Of a stretch of 64,000 nucleotides of DNA, positions 22,621 to 34,973 are shown piece after piece (the stretch's first letter is position 1; every line of letters starts with the position of its first letter). Below the pieces are notes generated by a model. That model ran no database searches. It saw only the letters and a program-made list of their open reading frames with translations, and was not told the DNA's origin. The stretch spans positions 111,111 through 175,110 of the forward strand of contig QKYT01000110.1 of the NCBI GenBank assembly GCA_003550305.1, given 5' to 3'. This stretch comes from Glomus cerebriforme (taxonomy: Eukaryota; Glomeromycota; Glomeromycetes; Glomerales; Glomeraceae). A program made the translations under genes and the position numbers.

Positions 22621-25187
22621 ATGTCATTAAGAAAATACATTAAAAGTAAAAAACGTCAAACTGATAACGATGAATTATCAGAAAGAGGATCAAAAAATCC
22701 TCGTATTGAAATTAATAATGAAGATTCATCAATGGTCTTAGATGATAATGATAATAAAAATTTTCAACAAACAACAACATCATCAACAATTTCAACTAAT
22801 TCAAATAATAATGAATCAGAAACAAATTTCGTTCAAGAAGATAATGAAGTATCAAGTGAAATGAAAAAAATGAGTTTAAATAATAATAATGAAACAACAA
22901 CATTAATAACAATGAATAATATGAATAATAATAATACTTGTAATAATAAAAAATCAATAGATTCTGGAACAATAGTAAAAGAAGTATGTTTTATGGTTCG
23001 TAATTTTGAAGAATTTTCTCCATTAATTAAAACTTTTCTTGCATTAGGAAAAGAAATTATAATATTATATGAAAAAGCGGAACATCATAAAGAATTATGT
23101 AGTTTTCTTTTACAAAGATGTAATTGTGCTATGGCAGCAGTACAAGATTTAAATATTAGAAAAACTGAAAATACAAAATTTTTTTATAAACAAGAAAATT
23201 TTAATTTATTTAAAGAATTTACTAAATGTATAAAAAATATTAAAAAATTTATAGAAGAAATTAGTCAATTAAGTAAATTTCGAAAATTTTTATACGCTAA
23301 TAATATTGAAGAAACTTTTTCTAAACTTATAACGGAATTTGATGGTTATATGAATAGTTTAAATTTTTCTTTTACTATACAAGCTGTAGATGAATTTAAA
23401 ATTATTAAAAATGAAGTTAAACAAATCAAGGAAATCTTATTATGTTATGGAGTTTCTGATGATAAACAATCTCAACAAAATTTTTTAAAAGATATGGATT
23501 CAGTAGCTGATAAAACTAAAGCATTTCAAAAACAAAAATCTTTAGATTCTTTAGAATATAAAATTTTGGAAGAAAATGAACCTTTACTTGATGGTAATGA
23601 ATATCAAAAGACTAAAATTTGTCCTTCAAAAAGAATTGAAAAACGTATATCAATTGATGATGATGATAATGATGAATTTTGTTTTAAAGAATTTTCAAAT
23701 AATACTACTTCTTCTCATTTAGATGAATCTCAAATTGAAATTAGAAGACAAGTTAATATTTTAAAATTATTGAAAAATTCTAATCATATTATAAGATTTT
23801 TTGGTGTGGCTCGAGAAAATTCTAAATTTTATTTGGTTACTGAATGGATGGAACATGGAAATTTACATGAATATTATATGAATTATAAAGATAAAATGAA
23901 TTGGGAAACTAAAATTAATTTTGCTTTGGATATTTGTTGTGGTATTTCATATCTTAATGATTGTCAGGTATGAAATAGAAATTTTGTTTACTTTATTTTT
24001 TATTTTATATATATATATATATATATATATTTTTCATTAATATATATATATATTTCATTTTTTAGATTCTTCATCATGATATTCAATCGGCGAATATTTT
24101 GGTAGATAAAAATGATAAAATAAAAATAACAAATTTTGGTTTAAGCAAGAAATTTTATGATCTTACAAGAAATATTTCACCTAATATTGAAAATGTAAGA
24201 TACATGGCTCCAGAAAAATTATTAACAGAAGATGATACAAAAAAGGAAAAAATTCCTTATGATTCCAAATGCGAAATTTATAGTGTTGGTGCATTATTAT
24301 GGGAAATTGCTGAATTGAGAAAACCTCATTCTGATCTTAATAAATCAGAAATTCTCGTTGGTATTAGAAAACGGGTTAGTGACAGATATTGTTTACCATT
24401 TTCTGATGGTATACCAGATAAATGGAAAAAATTAGTTATAAGTGGTAAGTTGATTTTTACTTCAACATTATTATTACTTTAAAGATATATTTAATAAATT
24501 AAAAAAAAATCATTTTAATTATTAGCCATGTTACATGAACCAGCATGTCGTCCTACAATATCCGAAATTTGTCGTAAACTTCATAAATTGAGTAAAGAAT
24601 ATTCCACATTTGATGATTGTCCTGAAGATTATGAAGAAAATTTATTAATGGATATAGATGATAATCAAAACACGATGCCATCATTTTTCACTATAACGAT
24701 TCTTACGGTTGAAGATGCGATACGTACGCACAAATCTAAAAATGGAAACAAACAATTGGCATGGCAAAGTTTTAAATATCATTCAGTAACTGATATTTAC
24801 GCAAAATATATGGTGGGTTATTATTATTATCATGAAGAAGTTCCTGAATTACAAAAAATTAGTAAAGATGAAAGGGTTAGAATTGCAGTAGGAATATTTA
24901 AAGAAACTGCTGATAAAGGGAATCCTTCAGCTCAACTAAGATATGGAATATGTTTATGGCAAGGTGAAGGTATTGAAGCGAATCCTTTTAAAGCTCTTGA
25001 ATATTTAGAAATGGCAGCTAAACAAGGAAATTCCGCGGCCATGTATGTAATTGGAAAAGCTTATTTAAATGGTGGTAATGGTATTGCACAAGATAAAGAG
25101 AAAGGAGCTGAATATTTAAAAAATGCTGCTTTGAAAAATCATTATAAAGCTAAAGAGTTGTGTAATAAATATAATATAGTTTTATAA
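22621..25187 (+). CDS. MLKL-like pseudokinase with Sel1 repeats
   Basis: Three exons: 22621-23967, 24066-24444 and 24526-25187, giving 795 residues. I chose ATG 22621 (MSLRKYIKSK) over an in-frame ATG at 22567, which would add a translated A/T run. Residues 1-115 are low-complexity Asn/Thr/Ser. Residues about 120-275 are helical (KEVCFMVRNF..LICPIK-type pattern) and resemble the MLKL N-terminal four-helix bundle. Residues about 350-600 are kinase-like: the catalytic loop is HHDIQSAN (D454, N459), but the DFG motif is NFG (N472) and there is no clear glycine-rich loop, so it is probably a pseudokinase. APE is present (497-499). Residues about 650-790 hold Sel1/TPR-like repeats (NPSAQLRYGICLWQGEGI; GNSAAMYVIGKAYLNGG). 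Sel1 repeats normally mediate protein-protein contacts. The substrate or partner is unknown. A (TA)n run lies in intron 1. Confidence 0.88.
24002..24056. repeat. (TA)n microsatellite in intron 1 of the pseudokinase gene
   Basis: Two TA-dinucleotide runs separated by TTTTTCATTAA. It lies wholly inside the 98-bp intron, so length changes would not touch the protein. Confidence 0.9.
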
Positions 25188-26815
25188 TTTTTTTTTTGAT
25201 TTTTTTTTTTTTTGTAAAAATCATTTAACGTCTGAATATTTGTTATATTTCAATAAATTATATATTATTATTGGTCATAATACAATATATTTATTAGTAC
25301 TTGGGTCTTGATGAAAATACGGAAGGTGATACTAAAGAGATTAGTGATATTATTTTACATCACTTTTTTGCTACGCCATAAAATCATGCGTTCGGATTTA
25401 CGTTTTTCATATTATTTCTCGATTTATAAGTACTGTACATATTTACTTCAAATATTCAAATATTTTATTCGAATAAAAACCCTATCAGCTATTTATTGCC
25501 CATATCTAAAAAGTGTATTGAAAAAAATAGTTTCAATTGAAATGATTTATTTTACAAATTAAGTATTAATTACAAAAAAATTCTACAACGAATGTTATTA
25601 TTTCGTTATTGTACGATATATTTAAAAAACAAAAAATAGAATCATTTGATTTTCTACGATTAAGTTTTTAATAAAAGCATGTGGCAGTAATGTGGCGATT
25701 ACGAAAATAATTCAAAGGTACGCCCAACTGCGCATTCATCAGGATCCGCATACTTTCAAAAGTAATATATCGAAGTTTGTATGAGATGAACGGTCAATCC
25801 CTCGAACAATCGGCATTCAGTATTCTTAATTACGTAAAATGAAGTTGTTTCGTATCTAAGATTCCATCTATACATTATCAAATTACACATTGAATTACAA
25901 TAGTAATTTCACCTTCATTAAGATTGTGACCTACCGAATTTTATTTTATACAGTATACACGCACTAATCCTAATACTGTATCACGGATAATAATAATATT
26001 ATTAATGGGAATATCATTCTTCGATCGATATTTTAACGCTGTATTTTACAAAGAAATGCTTGTAAATCTACTATATAATTGGCAAGTTTCTGTAACTTGG
26101 TTTGGACAAAAAAAAATTACCGTTAAAATAAACAATAACGTTGTCGTGATACAAAAATCTCATTATATTCCATAATAACTACCATTAAGACAATAGATGA
26201 TCCATTAAGCCTGAAAAAAATTTATTCTAAGTTCTTATTCGGATACTGTATTACAGTATATAATACAGATAATATCATATAGTGTTTTAACCGCAGCTAT
26301 AAAATGTAAACCAGTATTGTATTGTATATTTATTAGTCAATGGATGACCTTTTCCGTTTAATAATGAAATACAGTAAAGGTAAATATTTGTTGCCGTTAC
26401 CCCCCCTTTTTTTGTTTTTTTTCTTTTGTTTTTTCTTTTTTTTTTTTTTTTTTTTTTAAAATGAAACACATTGTTTGTTGATCATATACCGTATCTGTGA
26501 ATTAAGGGGTAATTGTCACAAATAGCCACTTGCCACATCTGTCACTTCAATGCTTTTGTACATTAAATTTGGGGACATTTTACATTACGAACGTCATAAC
26601 AAGCTTTTTTGGCGTAATAGTAATCAGATCTTTTCTATTTATTATATTTATTATATTTATTATCCTGTACTCGAAAAATTTGTATAAAAAAGCATTTTCA
26701 TTTCGTATTAGAAAAATTCAAACCTTTTCTTTTTTTCTTCCCCGCTATTTTGTTTCAAAAAAAAAAATTCTTTTGTCAAATAATAATTTTAATTAAAAAA
26801 AACTTTTTTAAAAAA
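25188..26815. other. Intergenic region between pseudokinase and F-box-like genes
   Basis: No gene is supported. CACGCACTAATCCTAATA at about 25959 recurs at about 31081. A long T-run with a C-run (about 26400-26460) and CCAAAAAA-type runs precede the next gene. Confidence 0.5.
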
Positions 26816-29054
26816 ATGTCTCAAAATAAAGCCGATATTTATACGATTTTGGATAATAGTTACGTGGAATGTCATGATGTTATCATTTCTTATTTACAAG
26901 ATGATTTAAAGACTCTATATTCATGCATTCAAGTAAATCGAGCATTTTGTCGAATTTTTATTCCAATTCTTTGGAAAAACCCTTACAAGTTCATTGAAGG
27001 AGAAAAATCAGAAGATAGATTAATTAAAATATTTAATACTTTAATTCATTGTCTTGACTCACCTATTAAAAAATATTTGATAAATGAAAAATTAATCAGA
27101 ATTGAAGACCTTCCAGCAGCTCCTACAGCATATTTTAATTATCCCACTTTTATTAAGGATTTTGAATTAAATCCTATACAAAAAGGAATGAGACTTTGGA
27201 CTTCAAAATATTTAATGAATCCTTTTAATTTTGGTTATTCCGGTCAACCTTTAAGTGGAAAAAAAGTTAGTAAGAGAGTGATTGTGATTAATCATTATAT
27301 CGGAGATTTATTTTTTAGTAAAGGAAATCAATACGATTCTCTTAATATTTATTATAGCGATTTATTAAGTGGTCCAAGTTCTTTATTAGATATTTGTGGA
27401 ATTAATAATCATGAAAAAAGTTTAGTTAACGTTAAAAAATTATCTTTGGGATTTTTTCATAGAAATAGTACAGATTTACTTCCTCTTATTACAAAAAATT
27501 TTTTATCCCTTCAAAATGTTTTATCCCCAAATATTCAACATTTACAAATTTCTATTGATACTTCTAAAAATCATTCAGAATTTTCAAATAATTTAATTAA
27601 TTTTATTCAAATTCAACATAATTTAAAATCTTTAATAATTGATCCTTTTTGTAAAAAAGGTGATTTTAATCATTATATTACTCCACTTCTTGGTGCTTTA
27701 CAATCACAATCAAAATCTTTATCTTTCTTAAGTTTAAAACATTTCTGTATTACTAATAGAGAATTAGTATCAATATTAAGATTATTACCAAATTTAATTA
27801 CGCTTGAACTTGATCTTAAAACGTTTAATCCAATTAACATTCTTAGAATGAATATTTTATTTAATTCTATTAATTCTAATCCTATTAACTCACAAGAAAT
27901 TTCCCCTCTTCCTACGTCTCTTTTTAATAATTTAGAACATTTAAATTATCTATATGATAAGTCTGATAGGTTAGAATATCAAAATGATTCCATTTTTAAA
28001 CAAATCCTTTTATCATCAAGTAATAATTTAAAATCTCTTGAAGTTAAGGAACTTTATTGTCCATTAATTATTGAAGTACAACAACAATGTCTTTTAAATT
28101 TAACACATTTTCATTTAATTATGAAAAATTCTTATCCATTGGATAAATTAATCCTTTTATTAAAAAATTTACATCAATTGATTCATTTAAAATTAAATTC
28201 TCAAAATTCAAATAATTATTTAATGGATCAATTTAAGATGTTTCACACACCTACATTATCACGTTATATTTCGATCACTTCAAATCAAAATTCTACTTTG
28301 AATACTTCAACTCAAGATGACACCTCAACCATTTCAAATCAAGATATTACTTCAAATACTTCAGATCAAGATGCTAATTCAACACCTTCAGATACTTCAG
28401 ATCAAGATACAGATCCTATAACACAATTAACAAATCAGTTCGTTCATGATTTAAGATTAAATAATTCAATGTCCAATTTAACCAATTCAAATCGACGATT
28501 CAATCGTTTAGATCATATGAGATTTACTAGATTAATTAGTACATCTTCAAATCAAAATAATTTACCAAATTATGATAATTCATTTAAAGAATTCTCTCAA
28601 ATACTTCCTCATTCTTTAAAAATTCTTGAAATTAATTTTGATATTCCGGAAAGATATTTAAAAATTTTACTTCAAGAACCACAATTAAATTTTCAATGTA
28701 TTAAATTATATAGACAACATTATATGGAACAATTATTTGAAATTTTTATTGATTATCAAAAAAGGAGAAAATGTTTTTTAGAACTTGGACTTGGTCGTTG
28801 TGGTGGTATTTATTTTGAAAATCATATAAAAGTTGCAAAAAAACATTTTAAGGTATCTACGAATATTAATATTGATGATCTATTTTATGGTAAGTTTGGT
28901 TAAAAATATTATTTATTAATTATATTAATATTTATGATATTTATAAAAATTTTTATTTTAAAATATTAATTTTTATTTATTTATTTATTTTTTTTATATA
29001 GATGTACCAATTAAAAATTCTCCTTGGAGTCAGAAAAGATACACGGAGTATTAA
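26816..29054 (+). CDS. F-box-like protein with leucine-rich body
   Basis: Two exons: 26816-28889 and 29002-29054, giving 708 residues. The start is ATG 26816 (MSQNKADIY); an upstream in-frame ATG would only add a translated poly-A/T leader. Residues about 14-57 match a degenerate F-box of the type abundant in Rhizophagus (VIISYLQDDLKTLYSC, then VNRAFCRIFIPILWKNPY). F-box proteins select substrates for SCF ubiquitin ligases through Skp1. The rest has irregular leucine-rich segments (for example LSLKHFCITNRELVSILRLL) suggestive of LRR folding. Residues about 490-545 are a Ser/Thr/Asp/Gln-rich insert. The short last exon (DVPIKNSPWSQ..) keeps the frame. The substrate is unknown. The gene seems intact and is separated by 1.6 kb from the pseudokinase gene on the same strand. 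Confidence 0.82.
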
Positions 29055-29387
29055 AAAAATTTAAGGAACTAGATGAATATATTTATATTGATTTTCTTTT
29101 TTTTTTAAAAAAAAAAAAAAATTTTAAAAAAATTTATATCGTTATAGGTTTATTCAGTAAATAAAATTTATCGATTATTATTATATATACAGTAATTACA
29201 TATTTGTTTTATGACTTTGTCACGTGTCATTGTAATAATATCACGCACAAAAAAAAATGTAAGATAACGAAAAGTATTACTATGTAAACTTTTTGATTAT
29301 TCACTTTTAAACTTAAAAAAACAAAGGTTTACATTTACATTGTTTTAAGATATTTCTCATATCTTAAACTTTATTCAATAATCAATA

Positions 29388-29579
29388 ATGACCATGAACT
29401 CTTTGGACTTCTTTGGTAATAAATTGATCGGGATTAGTACTGTCCTATTGGTTGCCGCATTGTTCCTAATGATCGAGCGAGACAGGGACTATAATGGTCT
29501 TCGACCGATATTGAAACGCCCTAAACCAGACATGTTTTGGATACAAATTATACAGAACGAAAAAGATGGGATAATTTAG
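29388..29579 (+). CDS. Possible small membrane protein
   Basis: A 63-residue ORF starting at an ATG (MTMNSLDFFGNK) with one hydrophobic segment (LIGISTVLLVAALFLMI) and a charged tail (ERDRDYNG..LKRPKPDMFW). Its base composition is less AT-rich than the flanks, which supports coding. No homolog was recognised. It could be an exon of a larger gene or chance. Confidence 0.35.
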   Translation: MTMNSLDFFGNKLIGISTVLLVAALFLMIERDRDYNGLRPILKRPKPDMFWIQIIQNEKDGII

Positions 29580-29878
29580 ATCTGACTTATGAGTAATCAT
29601 TTACGCAACTGAAATTTTTAAATTTTTATTTTATTTTCAAATCATGCGGATTGTGTTTTTTTCATGACTTTGATAATATTTTTAAAATTTCAATACTAAT
29701 GTAAAAAAAAAAATTATTTATAAAAAGGATATTAAATTACTGTTCTCATTTTTGATCACAAGCAATTTTTTTGAATATTTCAATTAGCACGATCATTCAT
29801 AATGTGACTATGATGAATCAAATCGATAAAAAGTCGAATCGACTTGAAATCACAATAATTTTACAACTTTCTAGTCTT

Positions 29879-30264
29879 CTACTTTGCTAATTCATCTAAA
29901 GGTGTTAATTTAACATTATAAATATAAACATCATTAACAAAATAGGAAACGGGCATCGTTAGAGTGTCCAAATCACAAATTTATTGTACCAGTTTAATTT
30001 ATCAAAAAAAATGTATTAGTAAAATAAAAATTTTTTTGAGGCACCTTGCTGATTCCAGAATACTCCGAGCCAATAAGAATGATTTTTTTATGATCTGAAC
30101 ATAGCTAAAACTTTTATTAAATTATTAATAAAAGTATCTTTTAATGAAGCATAATTGGCATTACCATTGTAAGACGAAAATAATCTAAAATGAGTAATAG
30201 GATTTTGTTGTCGGGACCATATACTTGGAAAGTCAAACAATTTAAAAATACCATAATTCTTCAT
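29879..30264 (-). pseudogene. Decayed gene of unknown family
   Basis: The minus strand reads protein-like text: MKNYGIFKLFDFPSIWSRQQ, THFRLFSSYNGNANYASL, NHSYWLGVFWNQQG, and near the end TMPVSYFVNDVYIYN then VKLTPLDELAK with a stop at 29879-29881. Frameshifts and stops separate the blocks. More fragments may continue upstream to about 30400 (EIDVAFIYTNQKYQDEYDN). I do not recognise the product. Confidence 0.45.
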
Positions 30265-30719
30265 CTTTAGATGTTAAATTGAAAATGTTGCTTGTAATAT
30301 TTGATTAGCCAAACCACTCATATATTATCATATTCATCTTGATATTTTTGATTTGTGTAAATAAATGCAACATCTATTTCAAGATTATTCAACTTTAAAA
30401 TATATTATTGTTAAATATTATCGTATGTTGTATTTTGTATAGCTGAAATTAAGGAAAGTATATCTTTTATGTTTGTCTTCCATTCTGTCTAATATGGCAT
30501 TATTTTAGTTTACGTATGTGAAAAGATACATAAGTTGTTATTGCTGATGTAAATCTGACTTACAGTATGGGATCTGATTTCCATTTGTATAAATTAAATG
30601 GTGAAAAAAAAATAAAAATTAATTATATTTATTTGAACTTAATCATATCTTAAGTTTTTATTATCATTCAATAAAACAATTCCCTAGTTTTTATTTTTTG
30701 AAAAAAAAAGATTAAAAAA

Positions 30720-30979
30720 GCTACATGTTCGATAGTAACTCGCTCAAGTTCAAAGAATTATGACATGAAGTTGATCATTTTGATAATGATTTTAATTCTA
30801 TTTCAAGTTCAAGCCACATATCACCTAAAGTTGATGAAGATTTTAAGTTCAACATGTCAAGTATTATCACCTAAGGTTGATAATTGTGATAAAAAAGTAG
30901 CTCAGATTTCTCTGACTCACTTAGCAGCATTACCAAAGAAAAGTTCTATTTGAAAATTCCTAAAGATATAATAATTCAG
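30720..30979 (+). other. Possible decayed exon
   Basis: One frame reads HEVDHFDNDFNSISSSSHIS then PKVDEDFKFNMSSIIT, and later SSDFSDSLSSITKEKFYLKI then PKDIII, up to CAG|GTATAA, which resembles a donor site. Stops break it. An alternative hydrophobic frame starts at ATG 30765 (MKLIILIMILILFQVQA), which resembles a signal peptide but has no supporting downstream sequence. Both readings are weak. Confidence 0.25.
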
Positions 30980-31156
30980 GTATAATACTATAAATAAAAT
31001 TATTACACGGTCATTGGGATTGTGCGGAATTTATTGTACCGATATTTTTTACATCATACCTGATATTTTTATGCTGTGGCGCACGCACTAATCCTAATAT
31101 CGCGTTATTCGCGTATATTAGATATTGTTATTGCACGTTTGGCTTTCTTAATGATC

Positions 31157-31181
31157 TGATGTGGCACGAAGTGCCACATCA
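31157..31181. repeat. Perfect 11-bp hairpin
   Basis: TGATGTGGCAC, loop GAA, GTGCCACATCA. It is a GC-rich perfect stem in an AT-rich setting, so it is unlikely by chance. It is not followed by a T-run and there is no convincing gene beside it, so a terminator role is not supported. It may be part of a small inverted-repeat element. Confidence 0.7.
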
Positions 31182-31900
31182 TACCATTATCAAGCACATC
31201 TTTGCAATAACATACAAATATTTGATTTAACAATATTAAATGATTTAAAGTTTAATGCTCAAAATGTAAACTGTATATTTTCACCAATTTATAATTATGA
31301 TCATTTTCGTCTGTTAAAATTATACAATCGCATCATTAATACTATATTGACCTTATAATATGGATTCCCATAAATTTATAACTTATATTTTTACATCTTT
31401 GATAAATCTTTCTTACCATTTGTCTTTATAGTATTGAAATTTTTAATGAGAACCTATTTACTACAAATAAGAAATAACAATTAAATAATTAATAATATAT
31501 TAAAAAGATTATTTGTCCAATGATTTAATGATTTAGTTACTAAAAAAAATAGTATTGTGTATGTGATGATGATGTTTACAGTATAATATCTTTGACTCTT
31601 ATTAATTTAAATGTGTTTTGTTCTGATAAGAGAAAATTTAGTATCTTATTTAAAAGGTTACTATTTGCTTACTTTTTCATTATTAAAATATTTTTTATTA
31701 ATATGATGCTCTTTATTATTTAAATTGTTTGCAAGTAAATATAAATTTGTTTTTATATTTCGGTTTTTTATATAACTATCATAATAGCACCATAATTTGT
31801 TTTTTATAGTATCTTGTATGTTGTGTTACGGACATCGCCCATAAAAACTGACACGAAAGTCATACGAGCACGTATTTTGTCGATCATTTCCAAAAATCGA

Positions 31901-32116
31901 ATGACGAAAAAATCAAATTTTCTAATATTATGTGTATTTTTGCTTGCACTACAAGTTTACATAAGGAATAAAAAGGGGTTTGAATGTCTTTTTTTTTCGA
32001 TAAAATCAATAATTTTTAAAAATCTATATATAAATTCAAAAATGGTATTCAAAACCTTCAATTATTCCCTAAGTAAACTTGTAGAGCGGACAAAAATACA
32101 TATAGTGTATAATTAA
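31901..32116 (+). CDS. Possible small secreted protein
   Basis: A 71-residue ORF from ATG 31901. The first 20 residues (MTKKSNFLILCVFLLALQVY) have the charged start and hydrophobic core of a signal peptide. The rest is Lys/Ile/Phe-rich without cysteine pairs or a known motif. AT-rich DNA yields such hydrophobic frames by chance, so this is tentative. Confidence 0.25.
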   Translation: MTKKSNFLILCVFLLALQVYIRNKKGFECLFFSIKSIIFKNLYINSKMVFKTFNYSLSKLVERTKIHIVYN

Positions 32117-32324
32117 AAAGTTTCATGCTTTTAAAACTTAGGATATTTTTCTAAAATCACATGATTACGTGACAAATCTTATGGGGGTTTGAATGTGTTT
32201 ATTCATAATTCATCTCGAAGTGCAAATTCATAGATAAAATAATGTTTTAAAATGCGGATGTAGACTAATTTAATACGGAAGTGTCATTTTAACTGACTGG
32301 TCACACAAATATTTTGGTCATAAG

Positions 32325-33190
32325 TAAAGATGGTCAATGGTCCTACAGGTCCATCTCAATCCTGGACTCAGAACTTTGTAGGACCAGACCGCAGTCTTTC
32401 TTTTTCGTGGTGCAACACTGGTGCAACAAGGACCGATGTGATCTCTTTATATTATAAATACTTTTTTTAAATAGACTTTTTATATCTTATCAAATAAAAC
32501 AATATTAAAATTTTAACTCAAGATATTTTTTTTTTAAAAAAAAAAAATACTTTTTTAGAAACATTATTAATTAAAATTCGGTTGGACTTGGAAGTATAGG
32601 TGCTGTCGGAATTGCCGAATTAAAATTACGGCATTACGAAATATGGATTTTACCACTTAGATATTTAACAAAACGTCAAGACCAGCATTATAGATTTACG
32701 GATTACAAATTATATAAAATATATCCAGAAAAAAAGTTTTACTTTGTATAATTTTTGTATTTTTGTCATTAAATAATTACGGCATTACGGCGATTTAATG
32801 TATTACGGTATAAGCTTCATATGCCGTAATTAATTCCGACAGCAAGTATACTTGGAAGGTGAGTTTCAAAGGATTTTTTTTAAAAAAATTTTGCTTTTTA
32901 GAAATGTTATTAACATTTCTTTTTATTTTTAGGAATATATTTGAATCTCCTAAAAACAAGATTTTAAAAAATTATGTTTTAGAAATAGTATTAATATTCT
33001 ATTTTTTTTTTTATTTTATGAACAAAGGATGAGATTCTTGAGCCTTAATTATCATTATTTTTACATTTTAAATAAAAAAAATTTAAAAAATTTAAAGACT
33101 GTTTTATTAGTCTTTAATCACGTGATATGAGACCGAAAGACCGCTGAGACAGTGTAGGACCGGTAAGACCGTGGTCTTTCAGGACCGGTG
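32325..33190. mobile_element. Non-autonomous element with GGTCCT/GGTCTTTC arms
   Basis: The left end TAAAGATGGTCAATGGTCCT and the right end (reverse complement, about 33170-33198) carrying TCACCGGTCCTGAAAG are related. Both arms repeat GGTCCTAC, GGACC and GGTCTTTC motifs. The interior has poly-A/T-bounded units of the same kind as those at 10000-10320 (TATTAACATTTCTTTTT, then TTTTAGGAATAT). A second element (32601-32844) is nested inside. GTCATAAG before the left end and GACATAAG after about 33188 may be target duplications. The exact right border is uncertain. A hAT affiliation is inferred. Confidence 0.55.
32601..32844. mobile_element. Nested hairpin element with ACGGCATTACG arms
   Basis: A 244-bp element with perfect 13-bp ends TGCTGTCGGAATT and AATTCCGACAGCA. 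The 8-bp flanks AGTATAGG and AGTATACT share six of eight bases. The arms reiterate TTACGGCATTACGG. It was inserted into the element at 32325-33190, whose sequence resumes with CTTGGAAG. Confidence 0.75.
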
Positions 33191-34095
33191 ACATAAGACA
33201 AGTAAATGCATAATTTAATATAAATTGAAACCATAAAAACATTTTTTTTGTTACTATTATATTCGGTTAAATTTGCATCTCGTTTAATATCATTTGCTTC
33301 TGCGTCTCATTTAATATCATTTTTACTGCACCTTGTTGAGTATTGCTAAAGGTGATTGTCACCGCTTAATTCGGCCGAGCATCATAATTTTGGCCAGAGT
33401 TAAGATGTTAAAGAAAAAATTTTATATTTCAAAAATAATTTAAATAACAACTAGTGCATTATCACCGTTAATTTACTAATATGAGAATGCTTTCTGCAAT
33501 ATGTCTAATGTCATAAAATCTATCATAATGTATTTACTCTTTACAATTACTTTTGCTCATTAAAAATGTTTTGCTTCTTGATTACATTCTTCACAAATTT
33601 CATAAATAACACTTATAACTCGATAAATCATCTGAGAAACTATTGATAAAAATTAAATTAAGATGTAAATATAATATCTATAAGGGAATGGTTATTCAGA
33701 AAATAATTTTTCTCCTTAGAATCCGTCATTATTTTACTGCGCTAATTTTAATCAATTATTTATGATGAATTATGATTTTAAAAAATTATAGTCATTGATT
33801 AAATTTTATCATCGTAAATTGAAATTAGTCTACACAGTTTATATCTTATTAATGACTATGTAATATAATAAGTATGAGTAATCAGAGTAATCATACATCT
33901 ATTTGGTTCAACATGATTATTCATTGACACTTTTTTATGATTGATGAGTCAATCATGAGATTTTGGTATAAAATGTGGCTCCTTTTTCTTATATCTCTCA
34001 CTCTCATCTCTATCTTTTCTTCTATTTTTTAATATTTTATCACGCCGTATTTTTTTATTTTCCTATTTCATTCCCTTAAGGCCTTAAAAATCCTT

Positions 34096-34328
34096 TTTTT
34101 TATATATATTTTTGAGGGTCTGCGGTCCGCGACCCGGATGTATAGCAAAAGTTTCGGGCTCTACACAAAAAAATCATGGTTATGGTAGAGACGGAGCAGT
34201 GCGGAATTGGTTGGAGCACTGTTTGCCATTAAAACATGTTTCTTTTCGTGGCAAAACATTTACGGAAGTGCACTCTGCTGGAAACCACGCTGGGAAAGGA
34301 ATGTTCACCGCGAAAGCAACGAACTCTT
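34096..34328. other. GC-richer island abutting an assembly gap
   Basis: From GGGTCTGCGGTCCGCGACCC (a short inverted repeat at about 34117-34136) onward, base composition rises clearly above the neighbourhood until the gap. The open frames through the Ns are artefacts of translating N. The palindromic start resembles the motif-built ends of other elements in this window, so this may be the left side of an unsequenced element. Confidence 0.45.
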
Positions 34329-34973
34329 NNNNNNNNNNNNNNNNNNNNNNNNNNNNNNNNNNNNNNNNNNNNNNNNNNNNNNNNNNNNNNNNNNNNNNNN
34401 NNNNNNNNNNNNNNNNNNNNNNNNNNNNNNNNNNNNNNNNNNNNNNNNNNNNNNNNNNNNNNNNNNNNNNNNNNNNNNNNNNNNNNNNNNNNNNNNNNNN
34501 NNNNNNNNNNNNNNNNNNNNNNNNNNNNNNNNNNNNNNNNNNNNNNNNNNNNNNNNNNNNNNNNNNNNNNNNNNNNNNNNNNNNNNNNNNNNNNNNNNNN
34601 NNNNNNNNNNNNNNNNNNNNNNNNNNNNNNNNNNNNNNNNNNNNNNNNNNNNNNNNNNNNNNNNNNNNNNNNNNNNNNNNNNNNNNNNNNNNNNNNNNNN
34701 NNNNNNNNNNNNNNNNNNNNNNNNNNNNNNNNNNNNNNNNNNNNNNNNNNNNNNNNNNNNNNNNNNNNNNNNNNNNNNNNNNNNNNNNNNNNNNNNNNNN
34801 NNNNNNNNNNNNNNNNNNNNNNNNNNNNNNNNNNNNNNNNNNNNNNNNNNNNNNNNNNNNNNNNNNNNNNNNNNNNNNNNNNNNNNNNNNNNNNNNNNNN
34901 NNNNNNNNNNNNNNNNNNNNNNNNNNNNNNNNNNNNNNNNNNNNNNNNNNNNNNNNNNNNNNNNNNNNNNNNN
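34329..34973. other. Assembly gap (645 N)
   Basis: A run of 645 unknown bases. The sequence resumes with TCCGAAGCGT, whose reverse complement ACGCTTCGGA recurs at about 35354-35363. The right flank may therefore be one side of an inverted-repeat element ending near 35365. Confidence 0.95.

Noticed and set aside
22449..22640. Minus-strand ORF upstream of the pseudokinase
   Set aside because: Translated poly-A/T leader (Lys/Phe runs) with no protein character.
26287..26469. Minus-strand ORF of mostly Lys
   Set aside because: Product of a poly-T/poly-A tract.
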